From assembly GCA_037501455.1 (NCBI GenBank), contig CM074863.1, positions 12,334,001 to 12,398,000 on the forward strand: a DNA stretch of 64,000 nucleotides, read 5' to 3'. Numbering within the stretch: position 1 is the stretch's first letter; every line of letters begins with the position of its first letter. Below are positions 24,712 to 38,369 of this stretch, piece by piece. Origin of the DNA: Lantana camara. Taxonomy: Eukaryota; Streptophyta; Magnoliopsida; Lamiales; Verbenaceae. The position numbers and the translations under genes are program-made. Below the pieces are notes generated by a model that was not told the DNA's origin, ran no database searches, and was given only the letters and a program-made list of their open reading frames with translations.

Positions 24712-26632
24712 ATCAGCCGTCATGATTTCCAGAATGGCGGTGGACTTCATTTTCACGGTTCCAATGTTCAATAATGGTTCTCCGTTCTTGTTCTTCCCCT
24801 TGAATCTTGATGTTATTTAGGTAATTAAATTCCTATATATTTTTCGTGTTAACAAAAGTTAACAAATCACTTATATATGTTAATGCATGATAAGGAAAGG
24901 ATCAATTAGATTTATTTATATGTATTAATGTTTAATTTCCTTTCCTATGTTATATTAATGTAGAATCTAGTTATGGGCTAATTTCTAGATATATGTGTTT
25001 TGATGGGCTAATTTTATTCTTAATTTATTTTATTTAGCTTGTTGGAAATTGTTGTGATTATAAATGCTTAGGCTAAATTATAGTGTAGCAGACTAGCAGC
25101 CCATACTTGGGAGTCAGTCAATGCACTTGTTGATGATAGCTGGTTGTTTAAATTACAACCACTGCTTTTTATTATTTTTTAAACAAAGTCTGCAATTACT
25201 TGGGGAGATCAAATTTGTACATTTCTTTTTGTCGCAAAGCATTGCAATTGCAGAATCTATATTTTTCCTAAACAACAATTTTAAATCATTATTAAGAGAA
25301 TTAAGAATTATGGTACTTCTGACTGCATATCCCCCTATGAATTATCGGATCAAAATATATATTTAAAATTTGTGAAATGTTTCTGGTTTATTAATAAACT
25401 TACCACAATCAGCCCACACATGTCTAGTCCTCTCTTATTACATTTCCGTTGTCACATTTAATATTGATTACCTGATCTGTAATCTTCGAAAAGATTCTTT
25501 TGGTTTATTTTATAATAATGATTTTGTTCGACTTGTTTGGGTTGTACTAATTCTGGTATTAAGATTTCAATCAGCTTAAAATGGTCATTCCTATTTTAAG
25601 CAAGTAATTATCATTTGTGTTGAAACTTATTATAAATTTGTAACTATAACATGATCACTTAATTGATTTCAAAACTATATGAAATTTCTAAAAATATTAT
25701 TTTATTATATTATATAATATTGGCTTCTCGTATCAGATATTATGTCTGATATTTCCTACGTGAAAAATTTAAGAAAAAAAATTGTAGCACATCAGAATAA
25801 CTAAAATCATTTTTATGTGGTTTGTGGGTCAATTTGGTGAGAATGTGTGGTGAAATTAGGTGTCCCGTTGATCCAAAAGACTCAGACTGATTAGCTAAAT
25901 TAACATTTAGCACAATTATCACGTAGCATTCAAGAAATTCTATACGTTTTCCCGATCTTTTAAGAAAAGTCGAATTACTATTATTATGTGATTAACACAA
26001 AAAGATGGCGATTAAGGGAATTAAATGTGGTCCTCCGTCTCAGTGCAATATATTTGGCTCTTAATATTAGCGGCATGTTTTGGATTCTTACATTGATTAT
26101 GTCATGAATATTTTTTGTTTTCTAAAGTATATATTCTAATTTCAAATACATTTTAGTTATAAATTTTAATTATGAAAATGGCGGGCCCTCGAAACTTTTA
26201 AATTTTCATAATTTTATATGAATTTTAGAATGTTTATATATTTGAATGAACCCCTTATTTATAGTTCTCTCCATCTCCCTCACTTTTAATAAAATTATTG
26301 TGTCACACCGTATTTAATATTATTTATATTTTAAAATTTGTCAAACCTCTATTTTGATCTGTGGTTTCGTCTTGATTTATAAATAATTAGTATTGTGATG
26401 CAACATATTGTTGTCGGCATGAATCATTTTTCCATGAAAACGATATTGAAAAATTAGAAAATTAATTGTAGTACGCAAATACTTTTATATGTATATCTGT
26501 ATCGATGGTGTTATGTTTGATATCCTATTAAATAATTATATTTTTGTGTCGATTATCGTGTTCGATACAGTAGCAAATAACTATTAATAAATTTAAGAAA
26601 AAAATATGTGAAACTAAATCCTTGTTTGTATT
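24712..26632. other. AT-rich intergenic DNA
   Basis: 3' flank of the ZF-HD gene and AT-rich non-coding DNA up to the hAT-like element. I see nothing else. Confidence 0.5.
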
Positions 26633-27427
26633 TAGGGCTGTAAATGGATATTCGAAAATCCGATATCCGTCCGCATCCGAATTCGTTTACAGAGGATATT
26701 ATCCGAATCCGTCTCAAGAGGATATTATCCATATTCGATTATAGACATCCGAATTATAAACGGATAAGGATATGGTAATAAGGCATCCGATCCGTTTAAC
26801 ATCCGATCCGTTTCATTATCCGTTAGATATATCCGTTATCCGATTTATCCGTAATCCGTATCCGATAAATAATGTATTATATTAAAATATATACACAAAA
26901 CTATGTATGTATGATAGATTATTAGTATTAAGTAAATTTTTTAGCGCATTTATTAAAGAAAAACCTTAGGTTTTATTAGTAACTATATGTTCACGTCAAT
27001 ATTCATATAGAGATAATATAATTAATATATATTATGTTATTAATAAAAGTATTATATTATAAATTAATTATATGATAAAATTTATAATTTCACCACATTT
27101 ATACATTCGCTAAAACATAAAAATGATCTATATGAATATACTTATTATTTCTCTATTCGTCTAAAATATATATATTCAAAGTTATATAATTATTAAATAA
27201 TTTATCTATAAATGAATAGTTGATAATCTGATTAAAAGTTCGAAGTTATATAAATAAATAATTTATGTCAAATTTTGAATAGTTGAAAATCCGATTAAAA
27301 TCCGAATCCGTCCGAATCCGCCTTGTATCCGTATAAAAAGGATATTATCCGTATCCGTCCGAATCATAAAAGGATAAGGATATGATAATCATACATCCGA
27401 TCCGTTTATTATCCGTTTACACCCCTA
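26633..27427. mobile_element. hAT-like non-autonomous element with 8-bp target duplication
   Basis: Starts TAGGGCTGTAAATGGATA and ends with the complement of TAGGGGTGTAAACGGATA, so the termini are inverted repeats. It is flanked by the perfect 8-bp direct repeat TTTGTATT (26625-26632 and 27428-27435), as hAT transposition gives. Subterminal regions are full of ATCCGxATCC motifs, while the core is AT-rich. No transposase is encoded. Length is 795 bp. Confidence 0.88.
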
Positions 27428-27801
27428 TTTGTATTGGTATCATTTTAATATTTGTGTCCAAAAGCACAGGTATTTCAGACAATTTTATCCTATGCCCATT
27501 AATATAAAATTTGTGAAAAATTGAGAGTGAACTATTTGTAGCCTGTAGGATTGGGCCTGAAGTATTTCTGAACTTATTAGAGTTTAATCAAATGCATTGG
27601 GCTTAACGAGAAACTAGCCCAACTCGAAAGAGTCCAATCGGAGCCGTACGATTCTAAATTGAAGATCTCAGCCGTTCCTTTTAGGGCTTCAATAATAGTA
27701 ACTCTCCACTTATAAACGTCTCCCCTCCGAGTTGAAACGATTTCTCCTTCGCCTCAGCCCAGCAAACCCCAGTAATCTCGATTCGTGATTGAGGTGGAAA
27801 A
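27428..27801 (+). promoter_or_regulatory. Promoter of the eL34 gene
   Basis: Contains TGGGCC at 27552-27557 (site II / TCP-type element) and TTAGGGCTT at 27681-27689, a near telo-box. This pair is common upstream of plant ribosomal protein genes. The transcript start is not resolved. Confidence 0.5.
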
Positions 27802-29009
<1,208 letters not shown>

Positions 29010-29735
29010 GTGAACCGTGGTGGTCATGATAGTTTTGGAAACAATTAGTCAAGGGATTATGAATTGTTTTGTGAGGTTTTAAAAGTTTTATTTCTCGTAT
29101 TTTCGATGGATTCTTTTGAATTTTCTACAATTTGTGAACAAGTCTACTCTAGTAGGTTTTTGTATTCCCAACCTCTTTTTGATGCAGTTGAACTTGTTTT
29201 GAATCCTCTGATGTAATCTTAAGTCCCTTTTATTCCATGGATTTTACCATCTTTCCCTCCTTGATTTAAAAGCTGTTGATTGGTTTTGTTTATATGCCTA
29301 ATTAAAATGAGAACTATGCTTCCCCTTATCCCCTGTGCGTTCCTTCAAGAATATCTTACTTTATGAACGTGTCCGATCAACTTTCAGAATCGGGTGAATT
29401 TGGAATGAGGTAAGATGCAAGAGAAACCCTTCCGTGCTCCCAGGTTCTTTATTCAGGCAAATTTTCACTTCTATTTGTGGCTTCATATCATGGCAACATG
29501 AGGCTAGTATTCAAAAGAATAGTTCTTTATTAAGGCAATTTTTCACTTCTATTTGTGGCTTCATATCATGACCACATGAGGCTAGTATTCAAAACTGGAA
29601 ACTGATGGAACAAGATCGAAACAGTTGCATAAACAGGTAGCGAAAGAAATTAACTGCGAAGCAATGCTGTTGAGAAACCCTCAGGCTCTCTGGCATTCGA
29701 ACATTTCGTATCTAATCAAAGATAGAGCTCTAACT
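29010..29735. other. Convergent 3' region between eL34 and the GST gene
   Basis: Holds the 3' ends of both convergent genes and a 78-bp period direct duplication at 29445-29594. Confidence 0.5.
29445..29594. repeat. Two-copy direct duplication, period 78 bp
   Basis: Copies at 29445-29516 and 29523-29594 share the 72-base unit starting TTCTTTATT and ending TATTCAAAA with about four mismatches. It is a local tandem duplication in the intergenic space. Confidence 0.8.
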
Positions 29736-30485
29736 CTATAGGTTGAACTTATGCTTAATCTTGGCAACGAGTTTTTCATGCGATGGGAGTGCATCTCTCA
29801 TGAGAGGGTACTGTCTCAAGCCATCGACCCAAGAGAAATATTTTTGGTTCTTTTCCACTGGAAAATCCTCTCCAATAGCCTCAAAGAATGCTTTGTAGCC
29901 GCCACCAGTTGATCCCACCACAATATCAAGAAGCCCAAGAGAATTATGGGCACAAAAAGGCGTCCCTTGTGGAAAATCTCTGCAAATTCCTTCCTCAAGC
30001 ACCTTCAGCACCTGGGAGAAATCTTCCATGGCCTTCTCCCTTTCTCCACCTCGCGTCACAAATATATTTATCAAACCAGCCATATACTGCACGAAACAGG
30101 GGGGCCGTTAACGCTCTAAAATCATGATACAAAACTCGAGAATGTTATCTATAAAGGGAATTACCTTGTTATCGTAGTAATTAGCCCAGAAACGGACTCT
30201 AGCCCTCTCACCAGGATCATCAGGCAACAGCTTGGGAGTGTTTTTCCAGCATTCATCGATGTACTCAAGAATGATAAGCGATTCAGCAACGGGCTTGCCA
30301 TTGTGAAGCAAAACAGGAACCTTCTTGTGAACACTATTGTGTTTGAGAAGTAAATCACTCTTGTTGTTCAAGTCCTCTTCTATTCTCTCGTAAGGTATGC
30401 CCTTCAATTTCAGAGCCACTTCGACTCTTGTGCAGTAAGAACTGAACCAAGCACTCAACAACCTAACTTCATGCTTCTCCTCCAT
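29736..30485 (-). CDS. Tau-class glutathione S-transferase
   Basis: Cytosolic GST of 223 residues that conjugates glutathione to electrophiles. Exon 1 is 30165-30485 (107 codons) and exon 2 is 29736-30086 (116 codons plus stop), with a single intron in phase 0 after YYDNK, the hallmark of tau GSTs. The N-terminal thioredoxin-like domain has the active-site region [17 protein letters not shown], with Ser15 at the catalytic position, and [20 protein letters not shown] for glutathione binding. The C-terminal helical domain contains [21 protein letters not shown]. An upstream in-frame ATG at 30530 lies right beside a TATATATA box, so the ATG at 30485 is the better start. Substrate is unknown. Confidence 0.93.
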
Positions 30486-30533
30486 TGGTTTCTCCTCGTA
30501 GTTTCTCGTTTCTCCAGACTGAGGCCTCATCGC

Positions 30534-30541
30534 TATATATA
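30534..30541 (-). promoter_or_regulatory. TATA box of the GST gene
   Basis: TATATATA on the minus strand about 50 bases upstream of the chosen ATG at 30485. Confidence 0.45.
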
Positions 30542-31189
30542 CGTAAATATATGATGGAATATTCAACCTCATGAGCGTGCTCGCCTCTTTCCATTGTCTG
30601 ATTCTTGGATTCACTTTCTCTAATCAGGTGGCTTGTCGCTTTCTTTATTAAAGAAAAATCTGTTTGACTAACCAGCAACCGGGGAAGTCATGGAAGCTTC
30701 ATGAGTATTAGTGGATTAGTTAAGACAAATGGACATGTCTCATTCTGCTCAAAGCAGAGGAAACATGAAAGAAACAACCTTACAGTGTCGTGAAAAAGAC
30801 AATACAACTTTCAGCTCATTTTCAACATCCTACATTACATTATTTGGATGTGAACTAGTTACAAATGAATGCATAAACTAGTTCCGTAAGGGCAACAAAA
30901 ACTTTCTTTTCTTCGGAAGATATGCAACGTGACCCTACAAAAATAACAAGCAAATTCCGATAGAAATTCAGACGGGCTTCTTTAGAGTAGAAAATTCAAT
31001 GGGGGAAATCGATACACTTTTGCAATACGCTCTTTGTAAGTCCTAAATGGCTGAATTTGTTACAGTTCTCAGCTTTTAAAACATACAAAAATGACAAGAT
31101 TAAACCAAGCAAATGAAATAAATTAGAACAACTGGAAGATACAAAACTTGAATATTGAGTCAAGATTAGTATATATGTCTGCTGCACTC
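30542..31189. other. Spacer between the NAC and GST genes
   Basis: Upstream DNA of the GST gene and the 3' flank of the NAC gene, both on the minus strand. No gene is seen. Confidence 0.5.
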
Positions 31190-31910
31190 TCAATTATAGC
31201 ACTTGTTAGTAGAATAACTAGTGGACAACTGATCACTTGGACAAGGAGAAGAATCTGGCCACAGCAAGTTTGACTTCCATGCATCAGGCAAATGCATTGG
31301 AAAACTATAAGGAAATCCCATTGATTTAACTGTCCCACATTGGTCATTTACTTGTTCCTCATTCTGTCCCTTTAATACCACTACTGCCTCTTCTCCATGG
31401 CCAAGAACATCAACATTTCCTTGCATAGGCATTGTGGTGGTGGTGCACTGCTCCTGCACCACACTACTGAAGTCCACATTCTCCGAGCCCTTAATATAAC
31501 CAAAATCTCCGAATACCGATGTTGACATCTCTAGCAACAATGAAGAAGCATCATTTATGGCACATTTTGCCTCACAAGTCTGACTGGATGCAGGAAAGTA
31601 AGAGGGAGAAAAACTAGCAATGGATGACTGCTCGACATCGTTGCAAAAACCAAACTGGAGGGGTGTATTTGTCATATTTGCCATTGTTACAGTGCTGGAA
31701 CTGAACTGAATGTTGTTGTTAACAGCACTGATATTAGGGTTCATCATGTCAGATAATGAACTGGTGTCAAAAGATGGAGAAACCCATGAATGAGAGAGAG
31801 TCCTCTGCGTGCTCGAGTTAGCTTTCTTGAATATCCTACAAATTGCCCATGCTTCCTGGAAAGATGAAAAGAGAAGAATAATTATCAAAGTAATTTAATT
31901 AGCTCTTTGT

Positions 31911-31969
<59 letters not shown>

Positions 31970-32526
31970 TATCACATATTATAAGATAAAAATGACTTAC
32001 ATTTGCAGGAATATTTTTGTCAAAATATTTCTTTGGAGAAACTGAGTCTGAGACTGAGGGGAGCCTAAACTCATGCATCATCCAGTCAGTTTTGATCCCT
32101 TTTGCTGCTCTTCCTTTGTAAAACACAAGGGACTTTTTTAAGCCAATGCATTTAGAACCTTGAGAAGAATAAATCGGCCGGTCTGTGCCGGTGGCTTTCC
32201 AGAAACCAGCTCCGGTTACTCGGTTAGGCCGCGCACTGTTTCTGTACTTCCGATCCCTCGGACAGTAAAAATACCATTCTTTTTCTCCACTTGCTGCGAG
32301 CTCTGGTTAAACAAATCAAAAGGGCGTGTAAATAACCCAAGAATTAAAGATAATCAGCTTGTATTTAACAAGTTCTTTTCTTACTTGGAAGATCCCAAGG
32401 ATCAAATTTATAGATGTCAAGCTGCTTGATGAGTTCAATGGAGAGACGTTTGTGTTGAACCTTCCTTGTTAGATAAAACCCCACAAGTTCTTCGTCTGTG
32501 GGGTGAAACCTGAACCCTGGAAGCAT
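31190..32526 (-). CDS. NAC-domain transcription factor, FEZ-like
   Basis: Plant-specific NAC factor, 369 residues from the Met at 32526. Exons: 32385-32526, 32001-32302 and 31190-31855 (142+302+666 bases; introns in phases 1 and 0, the standard NAC layout). All five NAC subdomains are present, from [18 protein letters not shown] through [31 protein letters not shown] and [12 protein letters not shown] to [10 protein letters not shown]. The [18 protein letters not shown] run is like that of Arabidopsis FEZ, a regulator of root-cap stem-cell divisions. The C-terminal half is a Ser/Asn-rich activation region. Oddity: the family's N-terminal extension is present upstream (start 32568) but is cut by an in-frame TGA at codon 8, leaving this internal Met as the start. 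Confidence 0.9.
31914..31964. repeat. (TA)n microsatellite in a NAC intron
   Basis: About 25 uninterrupted TA units in the second intron of the NAC gene. Confidence 0.9.
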
Positions 32527-32568
32527 AATCTCATCCACTTTCTCTCAGTCATTCTTCTCATGATCCAT

Positions 32569-35153
32569 TTCTCCTCTCTTTTCACTTCCCAAGACCAGAT
32601 CTTTATGAATGTGCAGAAAATTAAAACAACCAACCGCACAACTCAGCCTTGATTAATTCAGTTTCTATTGAGAACCAGAAAGGCTAGAAAATAGAAATGA
32701 ATGAATCTGTGTTGAACACAGCTGCACGAAAAATATTGCAGAAAACAGGAACCTGAAAACCCTAAAGGAAAAAGGCAGACAATAAATTTATATATATGTG
32801 AGGAGGAGAGTTGAGTGAGCTAAAAGCATGCAGTCCAAGCAGATAGACTCAAAGAAGTGATGCCAAGTTTTCAAAACTGAAATCCTTCACTTAATATTAT
32901 GAAGAGCCAAATTGCATGCAACCTAATCGAGGAGGAGGACCGAAGGATCAGCCGCCTTTCCTGGTGACTTTAAAGCTTCTTGTTTTGGCAAATACTTAAC
33001 CCCAAATTAAACCTTAATTAGTGGGAAGTGCCAAGAAATTAAACTCAAGAATATATTAATATATGTTGGTAATGACTCTTATATATATCATATGTAATGA
33101 ATGCATGGAGCAAATTGGTGATTGTTTAAGTCCAAAATGAGGAATCTCAAGGACCACCAAATCAGGCCTTCATGGAGATTAGGATACATGTAATTACATT
33201 GATTTTTCATATGTCAAAATTGTTAATTAATGAGCTTAAGTTATTAAATATTAATATATTATTGTCTTTCATGTCAAGACAAAGCAAGCTTCCAAATGCA
33301 TGGTTTTCTATATGTGTGTGTTGTGGGTTGTTGATATATTTTCAAATATTATTTGAATAATGATATTGTGGACCAGAAAAACAACAAGTCCCAATGCAAA
33401 AAGCTCAAAATTATATTCAAATCATGATACATAATTATCTGTTAAATTGTCATATGAAGACCACTGACTAATTATAAGTGATTTGAGAGTTAACTAAGTC
33501 ATATATTTAATTAGAAGTGGAGTCAGTGTCTCAGGATCCAAAAATGCCACTTCTATTCCATTCCCAAGCTTCTATTCCACTGACTTGTCAGATTTTGACC
33601 AAGTTTATCAAAGATGCTCTTAATTAGTCATAATAGCTGCAGCTAGGGTTAGATTTAAAGAGCTTTTCAAAATTTATAAGTTGACCATTTTGGCTTCATT
33701 TTTATTTGTTTTTTTGGGTCGTGACATTATTTTAGCTTGAGTAAGTTTTAATTGTTTTTTGGCAGATATACAGTGACTTTTTTGCCCTTGTATTGATATT
33801 TGTCTCTCAGGTTGAAGAGTCAAGAAATGGCCACAAAATTTGATTTACATAAACCTTTTCTTTTTTCACTCATTTTCCAAATGTTTATTTGGATATTGGA
33901 GGTGCAACAGGATGTTTGACCGGGCTTATCAGAATTTTCAGAATATCTTGTTAGTTTTATATGAAGTTACAAAATACTTCAAACTATTACTTTTTTTTAA
34001 AAGAGAAAATCGGTCAGCAAATAATTTAGGGTGGATTACATTTACTATTCTTAAAGTTATGTAAAATTACTGGTTAATTTACGAGATAACCCCTGAAATT
34101 GGAAATAAATGCGTAAAAACTTCAAAAATATTTCTCCTGCTCTATCTTTTAAAATCAGGTGGTTTTATACATTTCTCATACCAAATAATTAATATCTTCA
34201 GTTTACAATATAATTCATATTTTATAGAAGAATTAGCTTAAATATTAACTCTACAAAAAAAAAAAAAAAAAAAAGAAGAAGAAAAAAAAGGAAAAAATAA
34301 GGCAAACCAGTTTCTAAAATTAACAAGATGTAAGTTTAAAATCTCCGTTAAAATTATAAGCAATGAGTACTTTCCAACATAGTTTGAGTACAAACTAAAT
34401 TCTATTTACCAATATTTTCCTTACCAATCTTATTTTGTAAATAAAATTTAGCATTTCCGTAAATACATCTATTTTACTATAAGACGTGAGGACCTAGTTA
34501 TAATTTGACCTCTTATATTATAAAACGAGTCTGCAACTTAACAACAAAAGTTAAATGATTGTTCTAATTTTCTACATGTCACTCAAAACAATTGTCAATA
34601 GTCACACACAAGGAGGGGGTGGGATGGGAGCTCAACAAGTTATATATGCAATTTTTATTAAGAATTTAAGGAAAAATAATAAATTTGGTATACCAACTCA
34701 ACCAATGCAATATTTTTGGTACATTTTATTTTTCAATAATAAAATAGGAACGTATCTTCAAAATCAAGTAATTTAATACACATTTTTTTTTTTATCGGAA
34801 ACTAATTTTTCCCGTGGAATTTAAATGTGACAAATTAAGAGTTTGTCACGTGTAAAACCGAATTGGGTTTTGGGCGGACAAAACTGGATTCCGGTCAAAA
34901 AGTGGATTACATTACATGGCTACCAATAAATCCCCCTCTTTCGATAAATCCACAGCTACCGATCATATATGCTTATGTAATAACAAAAATAAAAAAAAAC
35001 ACACAATCCATGGCTAAATTTCCATAGAAATGGCAATTTTGATCATATTTCTCGGTACTATACATTTATGATAAATAGAAGATAACAAAATAATGTATTT
35101 TCACACTATACTATATGGTATTGAATACCTAAAAGCAAGTAGATTATTCAAAA
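32569..35153. other. NAC upstream region and AT-rich intergenic DNA
   Basis: Upstream of the NAC gene there is a TATATAAA-like box near 32787-32796. Further on the DNA is AT-rich, with an A-rich tract at 34254-34290. No gene is recognised. Confidence 0.45.
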
Positions 35154-35948
35154 CTAGTACTAAACCCGTGCCAAGGCACGGGCCACCATTTTTTAAATAT
35201 GACACTTTTAAGTAATTTAACCATTTTAGGATCACATTATATAATAAAAATCAATTATAATATACTTAACAATAAAAAATATTAATTATTTTAATCAAAC
35301 TCATAACTCATAATAAGTAATACATGGCAATTATTTTCAAAATATGAAAAAAAAATAAAAAAATCTTAACTCATAATGAGTAATACACGGCAATTATTTT
35401 CAAAATATGAAAGAAAAAAAAAAAAATCTTTGTTGAAGCCATCATATTGAAGCCCGTGTAGGAATAAATAGTGAAAACTTCTTTCATTACATCTTCACAC
35501 AAACAAATAAATTAATAATCTACCACAAAAAATAACATAATATTCATATTCAAAATAAAAGGATTACGAACAAATTTATAATATACCAATTTTGCTGGAT
35601 TCGTTTGCTACCAAAACAAATACATATATGTTGTCATCCTTATATGTAGGAATGAATAATCAAAACTCCTTCCACCATATCTGTAACAAAATAAATAAAT
35701 TAATAATATCATATTACAAATAACACAATAATCATATAAAATAGATAAATTAAAAATAAGAACAAATTTTATACCCTAAATGGAAATATTCCTTCAAGGC
35801 ATTTGCACTTCTAAATAAATTATGATAGGATATAAATGAAGTTCGTTTCAAACTTTAATGAAATAGCAAATAATTATGGAGTTGTTGTCATTTTTCTGCA
35901 TTTAAAATAATAAGATAGTTAATAAATATATATATAAAAGATGCATAT

Positions 35949-36791
35949 TGATGAGGCCCAAAAACGCGCTTGTATCAGAGTCGTCCACGTGTCACCATCT
36001 GCTAACGTGGAGACTACATTCTCGCATTGATGGGCTCGTGGGCCAACCCAGCCCACTCACTTGCCAACTAGTATAGGCCCTTAAGCCTCGGCCAACCATT
36101 TAATAACAAGGACGAACTGGCAGGCTCGGCGCTCCCGTCCCGGCCTTCGGGGTTACCTTTCTCAAGGAATCACCCGCACGAGGGCCATATTCTTGTCGCT
36201 CGGGTTTCGGCGCTCAAAGATCATAAGCCGTGAGGAACCCGTCCGAGCACTCTTCGAGCGTCACCTGTGCGCTCGCGGGTGATCCCCCACCGCCGTGGTG
36301 GATCTGAACCCTCATAAAACGGATCCGGGACCCTCCACCCACGCGACCCTCGTCAACAACCTCTGACACAAAGTTAGTGCGCACCATGTACCTGACACGC
36401 CGCCTCCTTTTCAGAAACGTCATTCTCAAGCCCTCAAGGGCTGCCACGTGTTAGGGCAACACAGGTTTGGGACCACACGGTCAATTTACCCATTTGCCCT
36501 CATCCCTAACATATAAATAGGGGAGAACACATGCTTTCTCCCCCAAGTCATCTTCTACACACGCATTGCATTGTTCTGGGCATTCCTACTGATCTTCTCA
36601 AGCTTTCCATTAACCTCACCACAGTTGCACTACCATTACCTATTGAACTCTTGGTGTTATCCTAACTGGAAGAACCCACGCTCACAAGGAAACCCAGTTC
36701 CTGAGGCTCTCACGCCTGTGATGGTCTTTCCCTCTTCATACAAATACTAAATTGTTGTTGCATTTAGGAAACCGATATTCCTGTACCATCA
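35949..36791 (+). repeat. 5' LTR
   Basis: 843-bp LTR starting TGATGAGGCCC and ending ACCATCA. A TATA box (TATAAATA at 36512-36519) precedes the expected transcript start. By eye it differs from the 3' LTR at about 16 sites plus one 1-base indel. Confidence 0.92.
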
Positions 36792-36795
36792 TTTT

Positions 36796-36811
36796 TGGCG
36801 CCGTCTGTCGG
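36796..36811 (+). promoter_or_regulatory. Primer-binding site
   Basis: TGGCGCCGTCTGTCGG begins four bases after the 5' LTR. TGGCGCC complements a tRNA 3' end; for Tat/Athila elements Asp or Arg tRNA primers are reported, and I cannot decide which applies here. Confidence 0.65.
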
Positions 36812-36883
36812 AAATCCATCACTACCACAACCAGATTCTTCCTCTGAAAGCTAGTTGAGATATAACACCTCTTAACTCTGAAA

Positions 36884-38347
36884 ATGGTAACTGCAACAAG
36901 GTCAGGAGTTGTGGGAAACAAAGGCGCTCCTCCTCCAGTCAACGAAGAGAACGTGGAGAGCAACATTCCCGCCGGGGGTGCGAACCCACCAGCTGCGGGA
37001 AATGGGGTCAAAAATGCAGAAACGGCGGCTGCAACTCTCCCACCTGGAGGGAACGCTACAGGGGGGCCCAGTTCCGTGGTTTCACCAACAGCTCACGCCG
37101 CCAACGCTTCCTTCCCTTACTCAGGCATGTATCCCATGGCCATGCCTCCACCGGGATACCCTTTTATGCAACCCGGAATGATGCCCGGGATGGTGCCGAT
37201 GATCCAACCCTATCAAGTGGGGACACTGAATCTCCCCCTGTCATTGCCAAGAGAGATACAAGGGGTAGAAATGCCCCAAATCACTACACAACAACTTCAA
37301 GCGCTGTACGCGCAATGCGAGGGTCAAGCCGTGCAGAGCGCTTGGGAACATTTTACTGCAGCTTATTTCCCTTCACACGCGGGAGCTCGAGCGGCTCCGC
37401 TCTTGGGAGGACTCCCCGCGCACCCGTTGACAATGGCCCAACACGCGTTGAGGGCCCAGCAGCCTCCCCCTCCACCGATCCAAAAAAATGAGGCCCCATC
37501 GAGGGTCCAGCAAGAGCAACCACCTGCCGGAAACGAAAGGGCCCCTCGAAATGAGGAGGCCGTAGATAACGAAGAAGTCCAATCGAAAGCCACCGGGAGG
37601 GCAAACCGCAGAAATGTCGGTGACCCTCAACTTGCCGCCGTACAAGACCAGATTAGGGGGCTCCAAAACGTGGTAGAGCAGCTCTCTCGAGCGCGGTCTC
37701 ACGTCTCCCGTGATGGGGGCGATAGGTCCAGGGCCAGAGACGCTCGCAGACCACGCAACCCCATCTCTCGCCGACGAAGAGAAGCCAGCCCTGAGGATCC
37801 GGAGGACAGGGATTACCGGATCGTGATGGGCGATTCCCCCCTCGTTGAGGAGGTGCTGATGACCCGTGCGGGGAAAGGCAAAATCCCCACGTCCGTCAAC
37901 AGGTATGACGGAACCACGGATCCAGCCGAGCATCTGGATCACTTTGTACATTTGATGCATTTATATGATCACCCCAACAACTATTGGGCCAAAGTATTCG
38001 TCACTTCCCTCACTGGAATGGCTCAAGATTGGTACAAAAAACTCCCCTCGCAATCGATTCGGGGGTATTATGACTTGACAGATGCCTTCGTCAGCCACTT
38101 CAACTCCTTAAAAGCACCGGCCCCGGCCGCAACTGCCTTGTACAGCTTGGTCCAGGGGCCGAATGAGTCCCTCCGATCTTTTATGGGAAGGTTCAACAAG
38201 GAGATCTTGTTAGTAGAGAAACCCTCAATGGACTTTTTGAGGCACGTGCTGTTTGGAGCCATCAATATGAAGCACTATGTCAGCAAGGAATTTGTAGAAG
38301 AAGTGGCCAAGAAAAAGCCCCGCTCGTTGATGAAGGGACATAGCTGA
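36884..38347 (+). CDS. Retrotransposon Gag, N-terminal part
   Basis: 487-codon frame encoding the capsid part of Gag. The first 300 residues are low-complexity (Pro, Ala, Met-rich, then Arg-rich). The conserved retrotransposon gag domain lies at about 340-450, with HLDHFVHLMHLY, WAKVFVTSLTGMAQDWYKKLP and SLRSFMGRFNKE. The frame stops at 38345-38347 within the domain's end, and the expected continuation is in the next frame at 38337 onward. This looks like a one-base lesion near 38334-38337, not a normal Gag end. Confidence 0.9.
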   Translation: MVTATRSGVVGNKGAPPPVNEENVESNIPAGGANPPAAGNGVKNAETAAATLPPGGNATGGPSSVVSPTAHAANASFPYSGMYPMAMPPPGYPFMQPGMMPGMVPMIQPYQVGTLNLPLSLPREIQGVEMPQITTQQLQALYAQCEGQAVQSAWEHFTAAYFPSHAGARAAPLLGGLPAHPLTMAQHALRAQQPPPPPIQKNEAPSRVQQEQPPAGNERAPRNEEAVDNEEVQSKATGRANRRNVGDPQLAAVQDQIRGLQNVVEQLSRARSHVSRDGGDRSRARDARRPRNPISRRRREASPEDPEDRDYRIVMGDSPLVEEVLMTRAGKGKIPTSVNRYDGTTDPAEHLDHFVHLMHLYDHPNNYWAKVFVTSLTGMAQDWYKKLPSQSIRGYYDLTDAFVSHFNSLKAPAPAATALYSLVQGPNESLRSFMGRFNKEILLVEKPSMDFLRHVLFGAINMKHYVSKEFVEEVAKKKPRSLMKGHS

Positions 38348-38369
38348 CTCGTTTTTCACCCTCGAAGAT

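Noticed and set aside
30486..30530. N-terminal extension of the GST from the ATG at 30530
   Set aside because: That ATG is three bases from the TATA box, so it is unlikely to be in the mRNA; tau GSTs start close to the shorter form.
31914..31964. TA run as a TATA promoter
   Set aside because: It is a plain microsatellite inside an intron.
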